From assembly GCA_045430275.1 (NCBI GenBank), contig JAILXU010000012.1, positions 1 through 64,000 on the forward strand: 64,000 nucleotides of DNA, written 5' to 3'. A program made the translations under genes and the position numbers. This DNA comes from Oceanobacter sp045430275 (GTDB taxonomy: Bacteria; Pseudomonadota; Gammaproteobacteria; Pseudomonadales; Oceanobacteraceae). The notes beneath the pieces were generated by a model. It was given only the letters and a program-made list of their open reading frames with translations. It had not been told where the DNA came from and did not search any database. This document shows positions 29,233 through 37,328 of the stretch, one piece after another (the first letter of the stretch is position 1; each line of letters begins with the position of its first letter).

Positions 29233-30573
29233 TTAATGGTCGTGATCGTCTTCAACACCACTGGCATGCAACATGGCTGCGGCGGCTACGTCAGTACCAG
29301 GTGCCAGATCAAAGGTTGAATGGAGATGATAAGGGTGTCCATCGTGAGAGTCGATGTAATACATCTTGCCCACATCGCTGTCCGTAACGGTAAAGGACTG
29401 TGGCCCGCTGGTCAGAGACCAATCGGCGCAGGTCGCGCTGTCGTCGGAGTCAGGCAACGTTGCAAAGCGTGCAGCGCCGGTTTTCAGATCGATAAAGTGT
29501 AGCAGGCCGTTATCGGTCAGAATGCCCGCTTTGGTATCTGCAGTAGCGAAGTTCACATCGCAAATTGCAGTTGCATTAGGTGCTTCAGACGCGAATTCCA
29601 TATTTTTAATATCCACGTCATTGTCCATCCAGGTTACTGACTTCAACTCAACACCTGCACCGACTGCAACGGCTTTGTGGCCGTTAGACACCAGCTTGCT
29701 GACTTCCAGAGTACCCAGATCAATCGCCGGAGTTTCAATGCTTGGCTCATCTTCTGCGGCGCTTTCAGCTTCAGCGTGTGCCTCTTCAGCATGCTCATGC
29801 TCTTCAACAACCACGGCAATCAGGCCAGTGTCACACTGGGCCAGCGTCATTTCATGCGCCTTGACCACAGCGATTGGAGACTTGCAGTCCTGTACGGTAT
29901 CAGTCGCTTCAGTACCTTCATAAACGGTCGCTTTGCCATTGGCGAACACCAGACGCAAGCCGTGTTCTTCATCCAGAATGGCTGCCGGATATGTCTGCGT
30001 TACGCCAGTCAACGTCAGGGTCGCTTCCGGCGCTGTCGCCTCTTCCAGTTCAGCGGCTGGGTAGAACTGAGTGTTGCCGTCTTTCAGAACCGCAAAGTGA
30101 TTCTGTGTCATGGAGACTTTGAGATCATCGCCCGTCAGGGTCAGAGCCGTCAGGATTTCAGCATCATGAGTTTCTGAATGCTCTTCACCTTCTTCGTGCT
30201 CTTCACCTTCTTCGTGCTCTTCGTGCTCTTCGCCTTCTTCGTGTTCCTCGGCATGAATACCGGAATACACAAACTGCACGCCACCAGCCGTAACAATAGC
30301 GGCTGACAAACCATCGTCTGAACGAATTAGTTGACCAACCGCTGCCAGAGCATCACCTTCCAAAGCTTTAAATTCGCTGTGAGACTGATCAAAGATCGTC
30401 AGATCATCGCTGTTGCCGAATGTCATCAGAATGCGAGCACTAGCACCGTGATCGTGGCCATCGCCATCCATGTCGTTATTGGAAGAAGAGGAGGAATCGC
30501 TGTCACTGCCACAGGCAGCCAACAACAAAGCACTGGAAATCAAACTGAGTGAGAACAGGGGCTTCAGGTTCAT
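29233..30573 (-). CDS. His/Glu-rich lipoprotein, AztD-like zinc chaperone candidate
   Basis: 446 residues. The lipobox LLLAAC is followed by a Ser-rich linker and HDH (near 40-42). A strongly acidic His-rich stretch of EEHEEG units spans about 107-136, a second His/Glu cluster (EEHEHAEEAHAEAE) lies near 257-270, and the tail ends DDHDH. The rest reads as short repeated blades, resembling the AztD periplasmic zinc metallochaperone; this match is from pattern only. It is the first gene after two Zur-like palindromes and precedes a ZnuD-like receptor, so periplasmic or surface zinc capture is likely. Confidence 0.7.
   Translation of the reverse strand: MNLKPLFSLSLISSALLLAACGSDSDSSSSSNNDMDGDGHDHGASARILMTFGNSDDLTIFDQSHSEFKALEGDALAAVGQLIRSDDGLSAAIVTAGGVQFVYSGIHAEEHEEGEEHEEHEEGEEHEEGEEHSETHDAEILTALTLTGDDLKVSMTQNHFAVLKDGNTQFYPAAELEEATAPEATLTLTGVTQTYPAAILDEEHGLRLVFANGKATVYEGTEATDTVQDCKSPIAVVKAHEMTLAQCDTGLIAVVVEEHEHAEEAHAEAESAAEDEPSIETPAIDLGTLEVSKLVSNGHKAVAVGAGVELKSVTWMDNDVDIKNMEFASEAPNATAICDVNFATADTKAGILTDNGLLHFIDLKTGAARFATLPDSDDSATCADWSLTSGPQSFTVTDSDVGKMYYIDSHDGHPYHLHSTFDLAPGTDVAAAAMLHASGVEDDHDH
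30180..30252 (-). repeat. Short tandem repeats encoding the EEHEEG tract
   Basis: Units close to GCTCTTCACCTTCTTCGT (plus strand) and shorter GCTCTTCGT units are repeated in tandem. They encode the His/Glu tract of the AztD-like protein. Such near-identical units can change number by slippage, so length may vary between strains. Confidence 0.7.
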
Positions 30574-30581
30574 GAGCAGCC

Positions 30582-30610
30582 TATAAAGAGGTTATGTTAT
30601 ACAATAACAA
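30582..30610 (-). promoter_or_regulatory. Predicted Zur-controlled promoter
   Basis: On the minus strand TTGTTA (30610-30605) and TTTATA (30587-30582) are separated by 17 bp. The -35 element overlaps the first Zur-like palindrome, so bound Zur would block RNA polymerase. Recognised by eye. Confidence 0.45.
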
Positions 30611-30629
30611 TTATGTTATTTCATAACAT
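30595..30629. promoter_or_regulatory. Two tandem Zur-like boxes
   Basis: Site 1 is TGTTAT-ACA-ATAACA (30595-30609) and site 2 is ATGTTAT-TTC-ATAACAT (30613-30629). Both are perfect dyads of the GTTAT/ATAAC type seen in gammaproteobacterial Zur operators. Their centres are 19 bp apart, and site 2 is centred 48 bp before the lipoprotein start. Binding by Zur is inferred. Confidence 0.72.
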
Positions 30630-30732
30630 TTTCAAACTCAACCCGATGTCAGGAAAAGATGTAAACAGTTTTTATTATCACGAACATTATGGCAAAGCCG
30701 CGCACAAACACGAGGCTCTGCCTGCGGCACAC

Positions 30733-31119
30733 TCAGAAAGGTACGTCATCATCGTAGTTGGGGGCCGACTGGGCAAAGCCATCATCCGGCATGCTGTCCG
30801 CAAAGGTGTTATCCGCTCCAGCGCGCTCTACACGCCAGGCTTGCAAGCTGGTGAAACACTTTTCGGGCTTGCCCTGAGCGCTCCACAGGCGACCAGACAG
30901 ATTGAACTGCGCTACGACTTCATCACCAGGATTGAATGCATCCATCAAAGCGCACTTGTCCTTGATCAACTCCATGGCTACGTAATTTGGATACTTTGGG
31001 TTTTCACCCTCACCCGTTAATTTGATCACGAATTCGCGCTTGGTAAAGCCATTTTGACCGTAGGTTTTGGTCTCATCAATGGAGTGGAGAACTCCCTGAA
31101 CTTCGAAATTTTTGGACAT
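30733..31119 (-). CDS. DUF3127 protein with SSB-like acidic tail
   Basis: 128 residues starting MSKNFEVQGVLHSIDET. The KREFVIKL, YVAMELIKDKCALMD and GDEVVAQFNLSGRLW blocks mark the DUF3127 family, an OB-like fold often annotated as a single-strand-binding-like protein. The C-terminus ends DDDVPF, very close to the tip of bacterial SSB (DDDIPF), which recruits repair and replication proteins. The role is unproven; DNA binding or mimicry of SSB recruitment is possible. It is monocistronic, and the start at 31119 was preferred to a GTG at 31128. Confidence 0.72.
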   Translation of the reverse strand: MSKNFEVQGVLHSIDETKTYGQNGFTKREFVIKLTGEGENPKYPNYVAMELIKDKCALMDAFNPGDEVVAQFNLSGRLWSAQGKPEKCFTSLQAWRVERAGADNTFADSMPDDGFAQSAPNYDDDVPF

Positions 31120-31251
31120 AATCATCACCCGAAATATGAATCAGGGGATGATACCACCGAACACATTGAAACAATGCCAGCCAGTTATCGACGATGACAG
31201 ACGTGCCATAAAAGCGCTGTCCAATAGAGTGAAAGAAAGCAGAAAGATACC

Positions 31252-31288
31252 CAATAAAAAACCGCTGAAGTCCAGATAACTTCAGCGG
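31252..31288 (-). terminator. Rho-independent terminator of the collagen-like gene
   Basis: A 10-bp perfect stem (CCGCTGAAGT with ACTTCAGCGG, 31262-31271 with 31279-31288) with a 7-nt loop is followed on the minus strand by TTTTTTATT, 18 bp after the stop codon. Confidence 0.9.
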
Positions 31289-31306
31289 CCATCACAATCC
31301 AGCAAC

Positions 31307-32056
31307 TTACTTGTTCAGCAAGCTCGGATCAATACACAAGACGCGCTTGCTCTGACCAATCACACGGTTCAGAACGAATTCCTGACTGTTACCTGTACAA
31401 TTGCTTTCCGCTTCACTGTCACAAGTACCCTTGCCATAGCTGGTGCAATCACTGGAACCGGCGTGTTCTACCACACCCACAACCAGGCCTACGCCATCTT
31501 TACCATTCTTGCCGTCTTTACCATTTTTCCCCGGCTTGCCAGCAGCGCCATCTTTACCCGCAACGCCAGCTTTACCCGGAGCACCGTCTTTACCGGCTGC
31601 GCCAGTTTTACCCGGAGCGCCATCTTTACCAGCAACACCGTCTTTGCCCGGAGCGCCATCTTTACCGGCAACACCGTCTTTGCCCGGAGCGCCATCTTTA
31701 CCGGCAACACCGTCTTTGCCTGGAGCACCATCTTTGCCAGCAACACCATCTTTGCCCGGCTCACCGTCTTTACCAGCGGCACCGTCTTTGCCCGGAGCGC
31801 CATCTTTTCCTGGCTCACCCTTCAGGTTTGCCATGGGGCCAACCCAGCGGCCATTTTCCGTAATGTTCGGCAGAACACGATGTTGCAGAGTCATGAGCAA
31901 ACCCACCAGCTCTGCATTCTGTTCTGACAAAAGTTCAATTTTGCTTTCCAGTGACGTAATGCGTTTGTCAGCGGCCGTTTCAGCAGCGACCTCAGCATTG
32001 GCGACATTCATGTTAAGCACAACAGCAGCCGTTAAGGCACAGGCAAGTTTTTTCAT
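31307..32056 (-). CDS. Secreted collagen-like protein
   Basis: 249 residues. A signal peptide (MKKLACALTAAVV, cleavage near NAEVA) is followed by a heptad-rich segment (about 28-58) that could form a trimeric coiled coil. Residues 80-187 are about 36 unbroken Gly-X-Y triplets, mostly GKD GAP and GKD GVA. The C-terminal domain has four cysteines (SDCTS, GTCDS, SNCTG, RVLCI). Bacterial collagen-like proteins form stable triple helices without hydroxyproline, often on surfaces. No anchor is seen, so it may be released or periplasmic. I know of no function for this particular one. The ATG at 32056 has a GAGA upstream. Confidence 0.85.
   Translation of the reverse strand: MKKLACALTAAVVLNMNVANAEVAAETAADKRITSLESKIELLSEQNAELVGLLMTLQHRVLPNITENGRWVGPMANLKGEPGKDGAPGKDGAAGKDGEPGKDGVAGKDGAPGKDGVAGKDGAPGKDGVAGKDGAPGKDGVAGKDGAPGKTGAAGKDGAPGKAGVAGKDGAAGKPGKNGKDGKNGKDGVGLVVGVVEHAGSSDCTSYGKGTCDSEAESNCTGNSQEFVLNRVIGQSKRVLCIDPSLLNK
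31496..31819 (-). repeat. 18-bp tandem repeats encoding Gly-X-Y triplets
   Basis: Near-identical 18-bp units (one codes for GKDGAP or GKDGVA) run in tandem through the collagen-like gene. The central units are almost identical at the DNA level, pointing to recent expansion and likely copy-number variation. Confidence 0.8.
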
Positions 32057-32388
32057 TGTATTTCTCACAACGACTATCCAGATTCGTCAATTAATGGTTG
32101 TCGCTCGCATCACCTGTACTGCACAGTCAGATGCATCGCCAACCAGGCATGATCGAGAAAAAATTCTCGAAGAATGTTCCCCATCCGTGGCCTGACAATG
32201 CGCGGTTCACAAGAACCTCCGACGTCATCAGACAAGCCAACAGGAGTATTCGTCAGTTACGCTATCAACCCCGAGAATGGCACGCAAGTAGCAGGCTTGA
32301 TAAGCGTCAGGTTTGAACACCCGCTACCCTTCAGGTGGCCACTATTATGGCGTAAGTATGGTGCAAGCTACTGGTACGGCGCAGGCTA
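32057..32388. other. Intergenic region upstream of collagen-like gene
   Basis: 332 bp without a gene I can support. A 7-bp inverted repeat TCGAGAA / TTCTCGA with a 4-nt spacer lies at 32153-32170. The stretch should contain the leftward promoter of the collagen-like gene, but no clear -35/-10 pair was found. Confidence 0.4.
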
Positions 32389-32820
32389 CTAGGCAGCGGT
32401 TGCCAGTTCCTGAATTCTGAGCACCATGGCCCGAATACCGTTACCTCGGGTCGGGCTTAAATGCTTGATTAGGTCAATCTCGGCAAAATAGCCATCAATA
32501 TCAAAATCCCGCGCTTCCGCAGGTGTCTTGCTGTTATAAGCCGCTAATACCACACCCAGCAGACCTTTGACGATGTGTGCATCAGAATCGGCTTCCAGCA
32601 CCAGTTTGCCGTCAATAATGGCGTGATCAATCCAGACCTGGCTCTGACAGCCACGAATCAAATGCGCATCGGTTTTCTTGGCATCCGGCATCGTTGGCAA
32701 CTGTTTGCCCAGATCAATGATGTACTTGTAACGCTCTTCCCAATCGTCAAAGAATCCCAGTGTATCGAGGATATCTTCGGTCGTGATGTCGGTACCAAAC
32801 GGGTTTGGAGTCAGGCTCAT
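32389..32820 (-). CDS. SufE/CsdE-family sulfur acceptor
   Basis: 143 residues starting MSLTPNPFGTDITTED. The family signature RGCQSQVW carries the catalytic Cys that takes persulfide sulfur from a cysteine desulfurase for Fe-S cluster or related synthesis. Length fits CsdE or SufE, and I cannot tell which. The ATG at 32820 has GAGGA six nt upstream, better than the ATG two codons earlier. It starts 9 bp after dapC and is probably co-transcribed with it. Confidence 0.85.
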   Translation of the reverse strand: MSLTPNPFGTDITTEDILDTLGFFDDWEERYKYIIDLGKQLPTMPDAKKTDAHLIRGCQSQVWIDHAIIDGKLVLEADSDAHIVKGLLGVVLAAYNSKTPAEARDFDIDGYFAEIDLIKHLSPTRGNGIRAMVLRIQELATAA

Positions 32821-32829
32821 GAACATTCC

Positions 32830-34029
32830 TCAGACAGTCAGAGATTCAACAAAGGCACGGATACGATGCGCCGCTTCGATGCACTCATCGACTTCAGCCA
32901 CCAGCGCCATACGTACCCGGTTGTGGCCAGGATTCACGCCATCGACGGTGCGAGACAGATACGACCCTGGCAGCACTGTGACTTGCTGTTGAGCGTACAA
33001 CTGCTGCGCAAACTCATCATCCGCAATGGGCGTACCGGCCCAGAGATAAAAGCTGGCATCGCTTTGCTGCACATCCATCACTGGCTGCAGAATCTCCAGT
33101 ACGGCCTGAAATTTTAGCGTGTATTGACGACGGTTTTCCGCCACATGCGCTTCATCCTGCCAGGCCGCAATACTGGCCAGTTGAGTTTGAATCGGCATGG
33201 CACAGCCATGATAGGTGCGATACAGCAGGAATGGCTTCAGCAGGTTGGCATCACCGGCAATAAAACCGGAACGCAAACCCGGCAGGTTGGAGCGTTTTGA
33301 CAATGAATGAAGCACGACACAGTTGCGGTAATCATCACGTCCCAGAGCGGCACAGGCCTGCAACAGGCCAACCGGCGCGGCGCAGCCATCGACATAGATT
33401 TCCGAGTAGCATTCATCACTGGCGATCACAAAGTCATAACGATCAGACAGTTCAATCAGACGCTGGAACTGTTCCAGACTCAGGGTTGCTCCGGTTGGAT
33501 TGCCCGGCGTACACAAGAACAACACCTGACAATCTTGCCAAATGTCGGCCGATACCTGCTCGTAATCGGGAATAAAGCCGTTCTCGGCCAGACACGGCAG
33601 AAAATGCGGTGTCGCACCCGCCAGATACGCCGCGCCTTCATATATCTGATAAAACGGATTGGGGCTGACCACCAGTGGATTTTTTTCAGTACGATCCACT
33701 GCCGCCTGGGTAAATGCAAAGATGGCCTCACGCGTACCATTGACGGGAATAACCTGGGTCGCCGGATCAATAGAGGTCAGTTCAAAACGCTGCTTTAACC
33801 ATTCGGCAATGCTTTCGCTCAGCTCGGGCAACCCCTTGGTGGTGGGGTAATTTTCCAGCCGATGAATGTTGTCAGTCAGAGTCTGTTTAACGAAGTCGGG
33901 AGCGGGGTGTTTGGGTTCGCCAATCGAGAGCGCGATATGCTCAAGTTCCGGGTTGGGCGTAACAGCATCCTTGAGCTGTTTGAGTTTTTCGAACGGGTAG
34001 GGCTGAAGCAGGGTCAGATCTGGATTCAT
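32830..34029 (-). CDS. dapC: Succinyldiaminopimelate transaminase DapC
   Basis: 399-residue fold-type I PLP aminotransferase beginning MNPDLTLLQPYPFEKL. The PNPFYQIYEGAAYLAG and CTPGNPTGATLS blocks and the PLP lysine in HSLSKRSNLPG match the proteobacterial DapC subgroup. It converts N-succinyl-2-amino-6-ketopimelate to N-succinyl-LL-diaminopimelate in lysine and peptidoglycan synthesis. The SufE/CsdE gene follows closely, a pairing seen near dapC in related genomes. Confidence 0.9.
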   Translation of the reverse strand: MNPDLTLLQPYPFEKLKQLKDAVTPNPELEHIALSIGEPKHPAPDFVKQTLTDNIHRLENYPTTKGLPELSESIAEWLKQRFELTSIDPATQVIPVNGTREAIFAFTQAAVDRTEKNPLVVSPNPFYQIYEGAAYLAGATPHFLPCLAENGFIPDYEQVSADIWQDCQVLFLCTPGNPTGATLSLEQFQRLIELSDRYDFVIASDECYSEIYVDGCAAPVGLLQACAALGRDDYRNCVVLHSLSKRSNLPGLRSGFIAGDANLLKPFLLYRTYHGCAMPIQTQLASIAAWQDEAHVAENRRQYTLKFQAVLEILQPVMDVQQSDASFYLWAGTPIADDEFAQQLYAQQQVTVLPGSYLSRTVDGVNPGHNRVRMALVAEVDECIEAAHRIRAFVESLTV

Positions 34030-34187
34030 GAAGCACCAATAGAAGACAGAATCAGCCGCTGCGATGTGCAGACGGTCAGAACGCGCGATTATAGACTTTG
34101 CGAACTGAAAGATCAGCGCGATTATCGCGCCAGACTTCTGAAGTGCCCTCTATTTCTGCTTCAAATCAGCATTCGATGCCGATCCTC

Positions 34188-35477
34188 TTATTCCAGTGCC
34201 AATGAACGGTTAGCACTGCGTCGCGCCGCACTCCATTCCTTATGACTACGCGCTGCTTCCTCACCCGGCAGTGACAAGACGATATCGAAGTAATCAAAAC
34301 GGTGCGGGTTGGACATCACCTTGCTGCGCTCCTTGCCTTTTACGACGTAGACCGACTGCACATTCTGATGGTCAAACGCACGCCAGGTTTGCTGATCTTT
34401 CAGATCCACATAAGTGTGCCCTTCCAGAGCTTTAATAACCGCCGCAGTATCGACTGTACCCGCGCGCTCTGCAGCATCCTTGAACTGATGCACGGCGCTG
34501 TAAGTCGACGCTGCCGGACTGGTTGGATACTGATCGAAGTGTTTCAGGTAAGACTCAACGAAGCGTTTACCACGAGGAAAATCAAACTCATACGGCACCT
34601 GCCACGCCCAGGGCACGGCACCAACAACATTTTCCATCGCACCGGCACCCGCTACCTTGGCCATCCCCTGAGTCAGGTTCGTCACAACGACCTGCATGCG
34701 ATCTTTCAATCCCATGCTGGTGGCCATGTTCAATGCCGTTGCCATATCCTGGGCAAACTGGATGATCACCAACACATCCGCATCCGAAGCCGCTGCTTTT
34801 TCCAGCGCGGCCTTCATGGCTGAACGCTTGGGTTTCGGGAAAGGCACATAAGCTCGCTCATGTACCCGATCGTCTGTTGTGCGCGTCATGCTGCGCAAAC
34901 CGGCTTCCGTGGAATGTCCCCAGCCGTAATCTGCCGTCACATAGAAAATACGCTTGCCAGGAAAGTTGCGGTTCAGATATTTCGACAATGCCTTGGCTGT
35001 CATCCAGCCATTGTAAGTCTCACGAAACATGTGCTTGTGCGCTTCTTTGCCCGTCGTGGCATTGGCATAAGTCAGCGTGCCCATAAAAAGTACGTCATGC
35101 CTGGCGGCTTCTTTACCCGCTGCGATGGCCACAGAGCTGGTAGCACCGCCCATGATCATGGCTGCCCCTCGCTTGGCTTGTTTGCGCACATGATTAACCG
35201 AACGTTTTGGATCAGCAGCTGAATTGGCGGTCAGTAGCTCCACAGGACGTCCAAGAATGCCGCCTTCGGCGTTGATTTCTTCAATCGCCAGCATAGCTCC
35301 CTGCGCTTGGTGGTAACCCTGTTCGGTGTAACGCCCAGTAGTGGGGTGAATCAGGCCGATTTTCACCGGTTGTGCAGCCACAGAAGCCACACTGCTGACA
35401 ATTAAAGACACCCCCAGCAGCCAACGAGCTGAGATTTGCCGAATAATTTGAAAAGGGGTTTTGACTGCAGCATCCAT
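34188..35477 (-). CDS. ABC transporter substrate-binding protein, LivJ/urea type
   Basis: 429 residues with an N-terminal signal (hydrophobic stretch about 19-33, cleavage near VAAQP). A type 1 periplasmic binding fold begins VKIGLIHPTTGRYTEQG, with NAEGGILGRPVEL after it, as in branched-chain amino acid, amide and urea binding proteins. It would deliver a small ligand to an inner-membrane ABC permease, but no permease or ATPase gene is nearby, so it is an orphan or works with a distant system. The ligand is unknown. Confidence 0.82.
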   Translation of the reverse strand: MDAAVKTPFQIIRQISARWLLGVSLIVSSVASVAAQPVKIGLIHPTTGRYTEQGYHQAQGAMLAIEEINAEGGILGRPVELLTANSAADPKRSVNHVRKQAKRGAAMIMGGATSSVAIAAGKEAARHDVLFMGTLTYANATTGKEAHKHMFRETYNGWMTAKALSKYLNRNFPGKRIFYVTADYGWGHSTEAGLRSMTRTTDDRVHERAYVPFPKPKRSAMKAALEKAAASDADVLVIIQFAQDMATALNMATSMGLKDRMQVVVTNLTQGMAKVAGAGAMENVVGAVPWAWQVPYEFDFPRGKRFVESYLKHFDQYPTSPAASTYSAVHQFKDAAERAGTVDTAAVIKALEGHTYVDLKDQQTWRAFDHQNVQSVYVVKGKERSKVMSNPHRFDYFDIVLSLPGEEAARSHKEWSAARRSANRSLALE

Positions 35478-35904
35478 AACTCAAAATTCCTTATATTCAA
35501 TAAATTGGAGAGACATTGATTTGTTACGCAAAGTAACAAAATGAGGGGTGTTTTTAATGATTAAATCGTCATTTTGTCGGATGTTATACCGTAAAAATGC
35601 ACGGGTTGTCCTACATTGATACATTCAATCGTTTGATTAAAGAGACAAAATAGTAGAAGGCAGCCAATTTCCCGCACGATCTCAAAATCTGTCTTCCTGC
35701 CTCGCCTGAAACCAACTGACATTCCATAAGTTCGTTCCAATCATTGAGAACAGTTACAGCATAAATCGATGCTCTTGCCGAGATCAGGAAACAGATCGCA
35801 TCACGACATAAAGTCACAATAAAGCCATGGAGGTATCAGCACCGGCATCGTATGATCGGGCCATTGAACCTTTTGTCACCCATTCATATGGACAGGAATG
35901 CACC
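35478..35904. other. Divergent intergenic region with inverted repeat
   Basis: 427 bp with no supported gene. A perfect 8-bp inverted repeat, TTTGTTAC-GCAAA-GTAACAAA, lies at 35520-35540, 43 bp before the ABC binding-protein start, and looks like an operator or transcript hairpin for that gene. The rest is AT-rich and otherwise featureless to me. Confidence 0.45.
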
Positions 35905-36378
35905 ATGAAAACACTTTCTTCCCTGCTGTTGCTGCTTCCTCTGATGGCGGCTCCCCTGCACGCCCTGGAAAAGCCGACTCAGAACGAAGTCGTCAAGGTC
36001 ATGAACTACCTGAATGAAGGATCTGAGATCGTACTGGTCGATTCCCGATTCTGCAGTGAGATCGTCAAATCGGGCGAGAACAAAAATGAATGCGCCGATC
36101 CTGGCGGTGCCCTGGTCAGCAAGGGCGAAAAGAAATACCTCTGGATGAACTATCTGGTGCCCGGCAATAGCACCTCATCGGTTCTGATCCAGTTCAAATA
36201 CAAGGGGCGTGCTTTAAAAAGTGGTGAAATCACACTGACCAAGGCCATTCGCTACCGCACCTGGAAGTATCTGGAAACCTCGCGTGTGGGCAACTGGGAA
36301 GTTGTGATCGAGCAGGAAAATGAAACCGGTTTCTCTACCATCGCCACCATCCCCTACACCGTGGAAGAAGCAAACTAG
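35905..36378 (+). CDS. Exported protein of unknown function
   Basis: 157 residues. A signal peptide MKTLSSLLLLLPLMAAPLHA is followed by a soluble domain of beta-rich look with two cysteines (RFCSEI, NECADP) that could form a disulfide. The C-terminal pattern RTWKYLETSRVGNWEVVIEQ recalls small periplasmic all-beta domains such as DUF2914, but the match is weak. It is not part of an obvious operon. The ATG at 35905 begins the signal peptide; upstream ATG codons in frame do not improve the model. Confidence 0.65.
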   Translation: MKTLSSLLLLLPLMAAPLHALEKPTQNEVVKVMNYLNEGSEIVLVDSRFCSEIVKSGENKNECADPGGALVSKGEKKYLWMNYLVPGNSTSSVLIQFKYKGRALKSGEITLTKAIRYRTWKYLETSRVGNWEVVIEQENETGFSTIATIPYTVEEAN

Positions 36379-36534
36379 ATTCTGAATTCCATCGTTGTTC
36401 AGCGACCTTGGTTCAACACCCCAACAACGGATCATTGACTACAATGGAACGCGTTTAAAAGGATTTTCAGCCTCATGGCTGAACACCGGGTATGCGGCCC
36501 TTCCGTCTCTCTCACCCTGGGTGGGCCGTATGCA

Positions 36535-36567
36535 AATAGAGAAGCGTCACCGCTTCTCTATTTTTTC
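36535..36567 (+). terminator. Rho-independent terminator before the TetR gene
   Basis: A 12-bp perfect stem (36535-36546 with 36551-36562), loop TCAC, is followed by TTTTCT. It lies 157 bp after the exported-protein gene and would end its transcript or a small RNA. Confidence 0.85.
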
Positions 36568-36659
36568 TCTCCCCGCTTTTCTCTTCTCCTGTTTTTTAAT
36601 ACCTCGTCTTTACGCCTTTTCTTACGGATTGATCATTGACTTTCTTGCGCCTCTTTATT

Positions 36660-36673
36660 GTAATGATCATTCC
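36660..36673. promoter_or_regulatory. Predicted TetR operator, site 1
   Basis: GTAATGATCATTCC contains the perfect dyad AATGATCATT. It ends 7 bp before the likely start of the TetR gene and recurs, as GTAACGATCATTAC, before the transporter gene at 37329. Sharing between the two promoters suggests the binding site of this TetR. Confidence 0.6.
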
Positions 36674-36680
36674 AATAAGA

Positions 36681-37277
36681 ATGGACATGCACATGCCCAG
36701 ACCTCGTAGCTTCAATGAAGACACCGTACTGGAATCCATCATGATGGTTTTTTGGCACAAAGGTTATGCAGCCACCTCAGCAGAAGACCTTGTTCAGGCA
36801 AGCGGGTTAGGCCGAAGCAGCTTGTACAACGCCTTTTCCAGCAAGGAAGCCCTCTTTGAAAAAGCGCTGGATTGTTATCTGCGCCGCACACGAGAAACGG
36901 CAGCCAGCCTGGATACGACAGACGCATCAACCACCGACCTGATTCAGAATTTATTGCTTTCGGCACTGGAGCTGGAAGCGCGTGAAGAACGAATAGGGTG
37001 CCTTGTCACCAATACCGCGATTGAAAGAGCCGGACAAGATGAACGAATAGCCAGCTTGCTGAGTCGTCACTTCGATGTGCTGCAACGATCACTGGTGCAT
37101 CTGATTGAGCGTGGCCAGCAATGTGGAGAAATAAACCCATCCCATGACGCAACCGCACTGGCGGGCCTGATACTGGCTACCCTGCAAGGGTTGCGTGTGC
37201 TTTCCAAAGCGGACACCACTCACGAAAATCAGGCTCTAAAAGACATTGTTGATCAAGCCATCTTGTTGATTCGCTAA
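36681..37277 (+). CDS. TetR-family transcriptional regulator
   Basis: 198 residues from ATG at 36681 (MDMHMPRPRSFNED; later ATGs at 36687 and 36693 are also possible). The N-terminal helix-turn-helix is about residues 23-55 (YAATSAEDLVQASGLGRSSL, then YNAFSSKEALF), and an effector-binding helical domain follows. It probably represses itself and the following CynX-type transporter through the shared palindrome. The inducer is unknown. Confidence 0.85.
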   Translation: MDMHMPRPRSFNEDTVLESIMMVFWHKGYAATSAEDLVQASGLGRSSLYNAFSSKEALFEKALDCYLRRTRETAASLDTTDASTTDLIQNLLLSALELEAREERIGCLVTNTAIERAGQDERIASLLSRHFDVLQRSLVHLIERGQQCGEINPSHDATALAGLILATLQGLRVLSKADTTHENQALKDIVDQAILLIR

Positions 37278-37328
37278 CGCGTATTCACCATAAATCGCTT
37301 TGATCCGCTCATTTTTCTGATCCATTTT

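Larger units (their letters stand above)
36379..36680. other. Intergenic region with candidate structured transcript
   Basis: 302 bp without a credible protein gene. It contains a hairpin TTCAGCC-TCAT-GGCTGAA (36466-36483), complementary arms CGGCCC and GGGCCG (36495-36500, 36523-36528) and a strong terminator (36535-36567). It may be a long 3' end of the preceding gene or a small RNA. The TetR-type palindrome lies at its right edge. Confidence 0.4.

Noticed and set aside
35611..35817. A 68-codon leftward frame in the gap before the exported-protein gene
   Set aside because: No known family, no good start, and no sign of coding bias.
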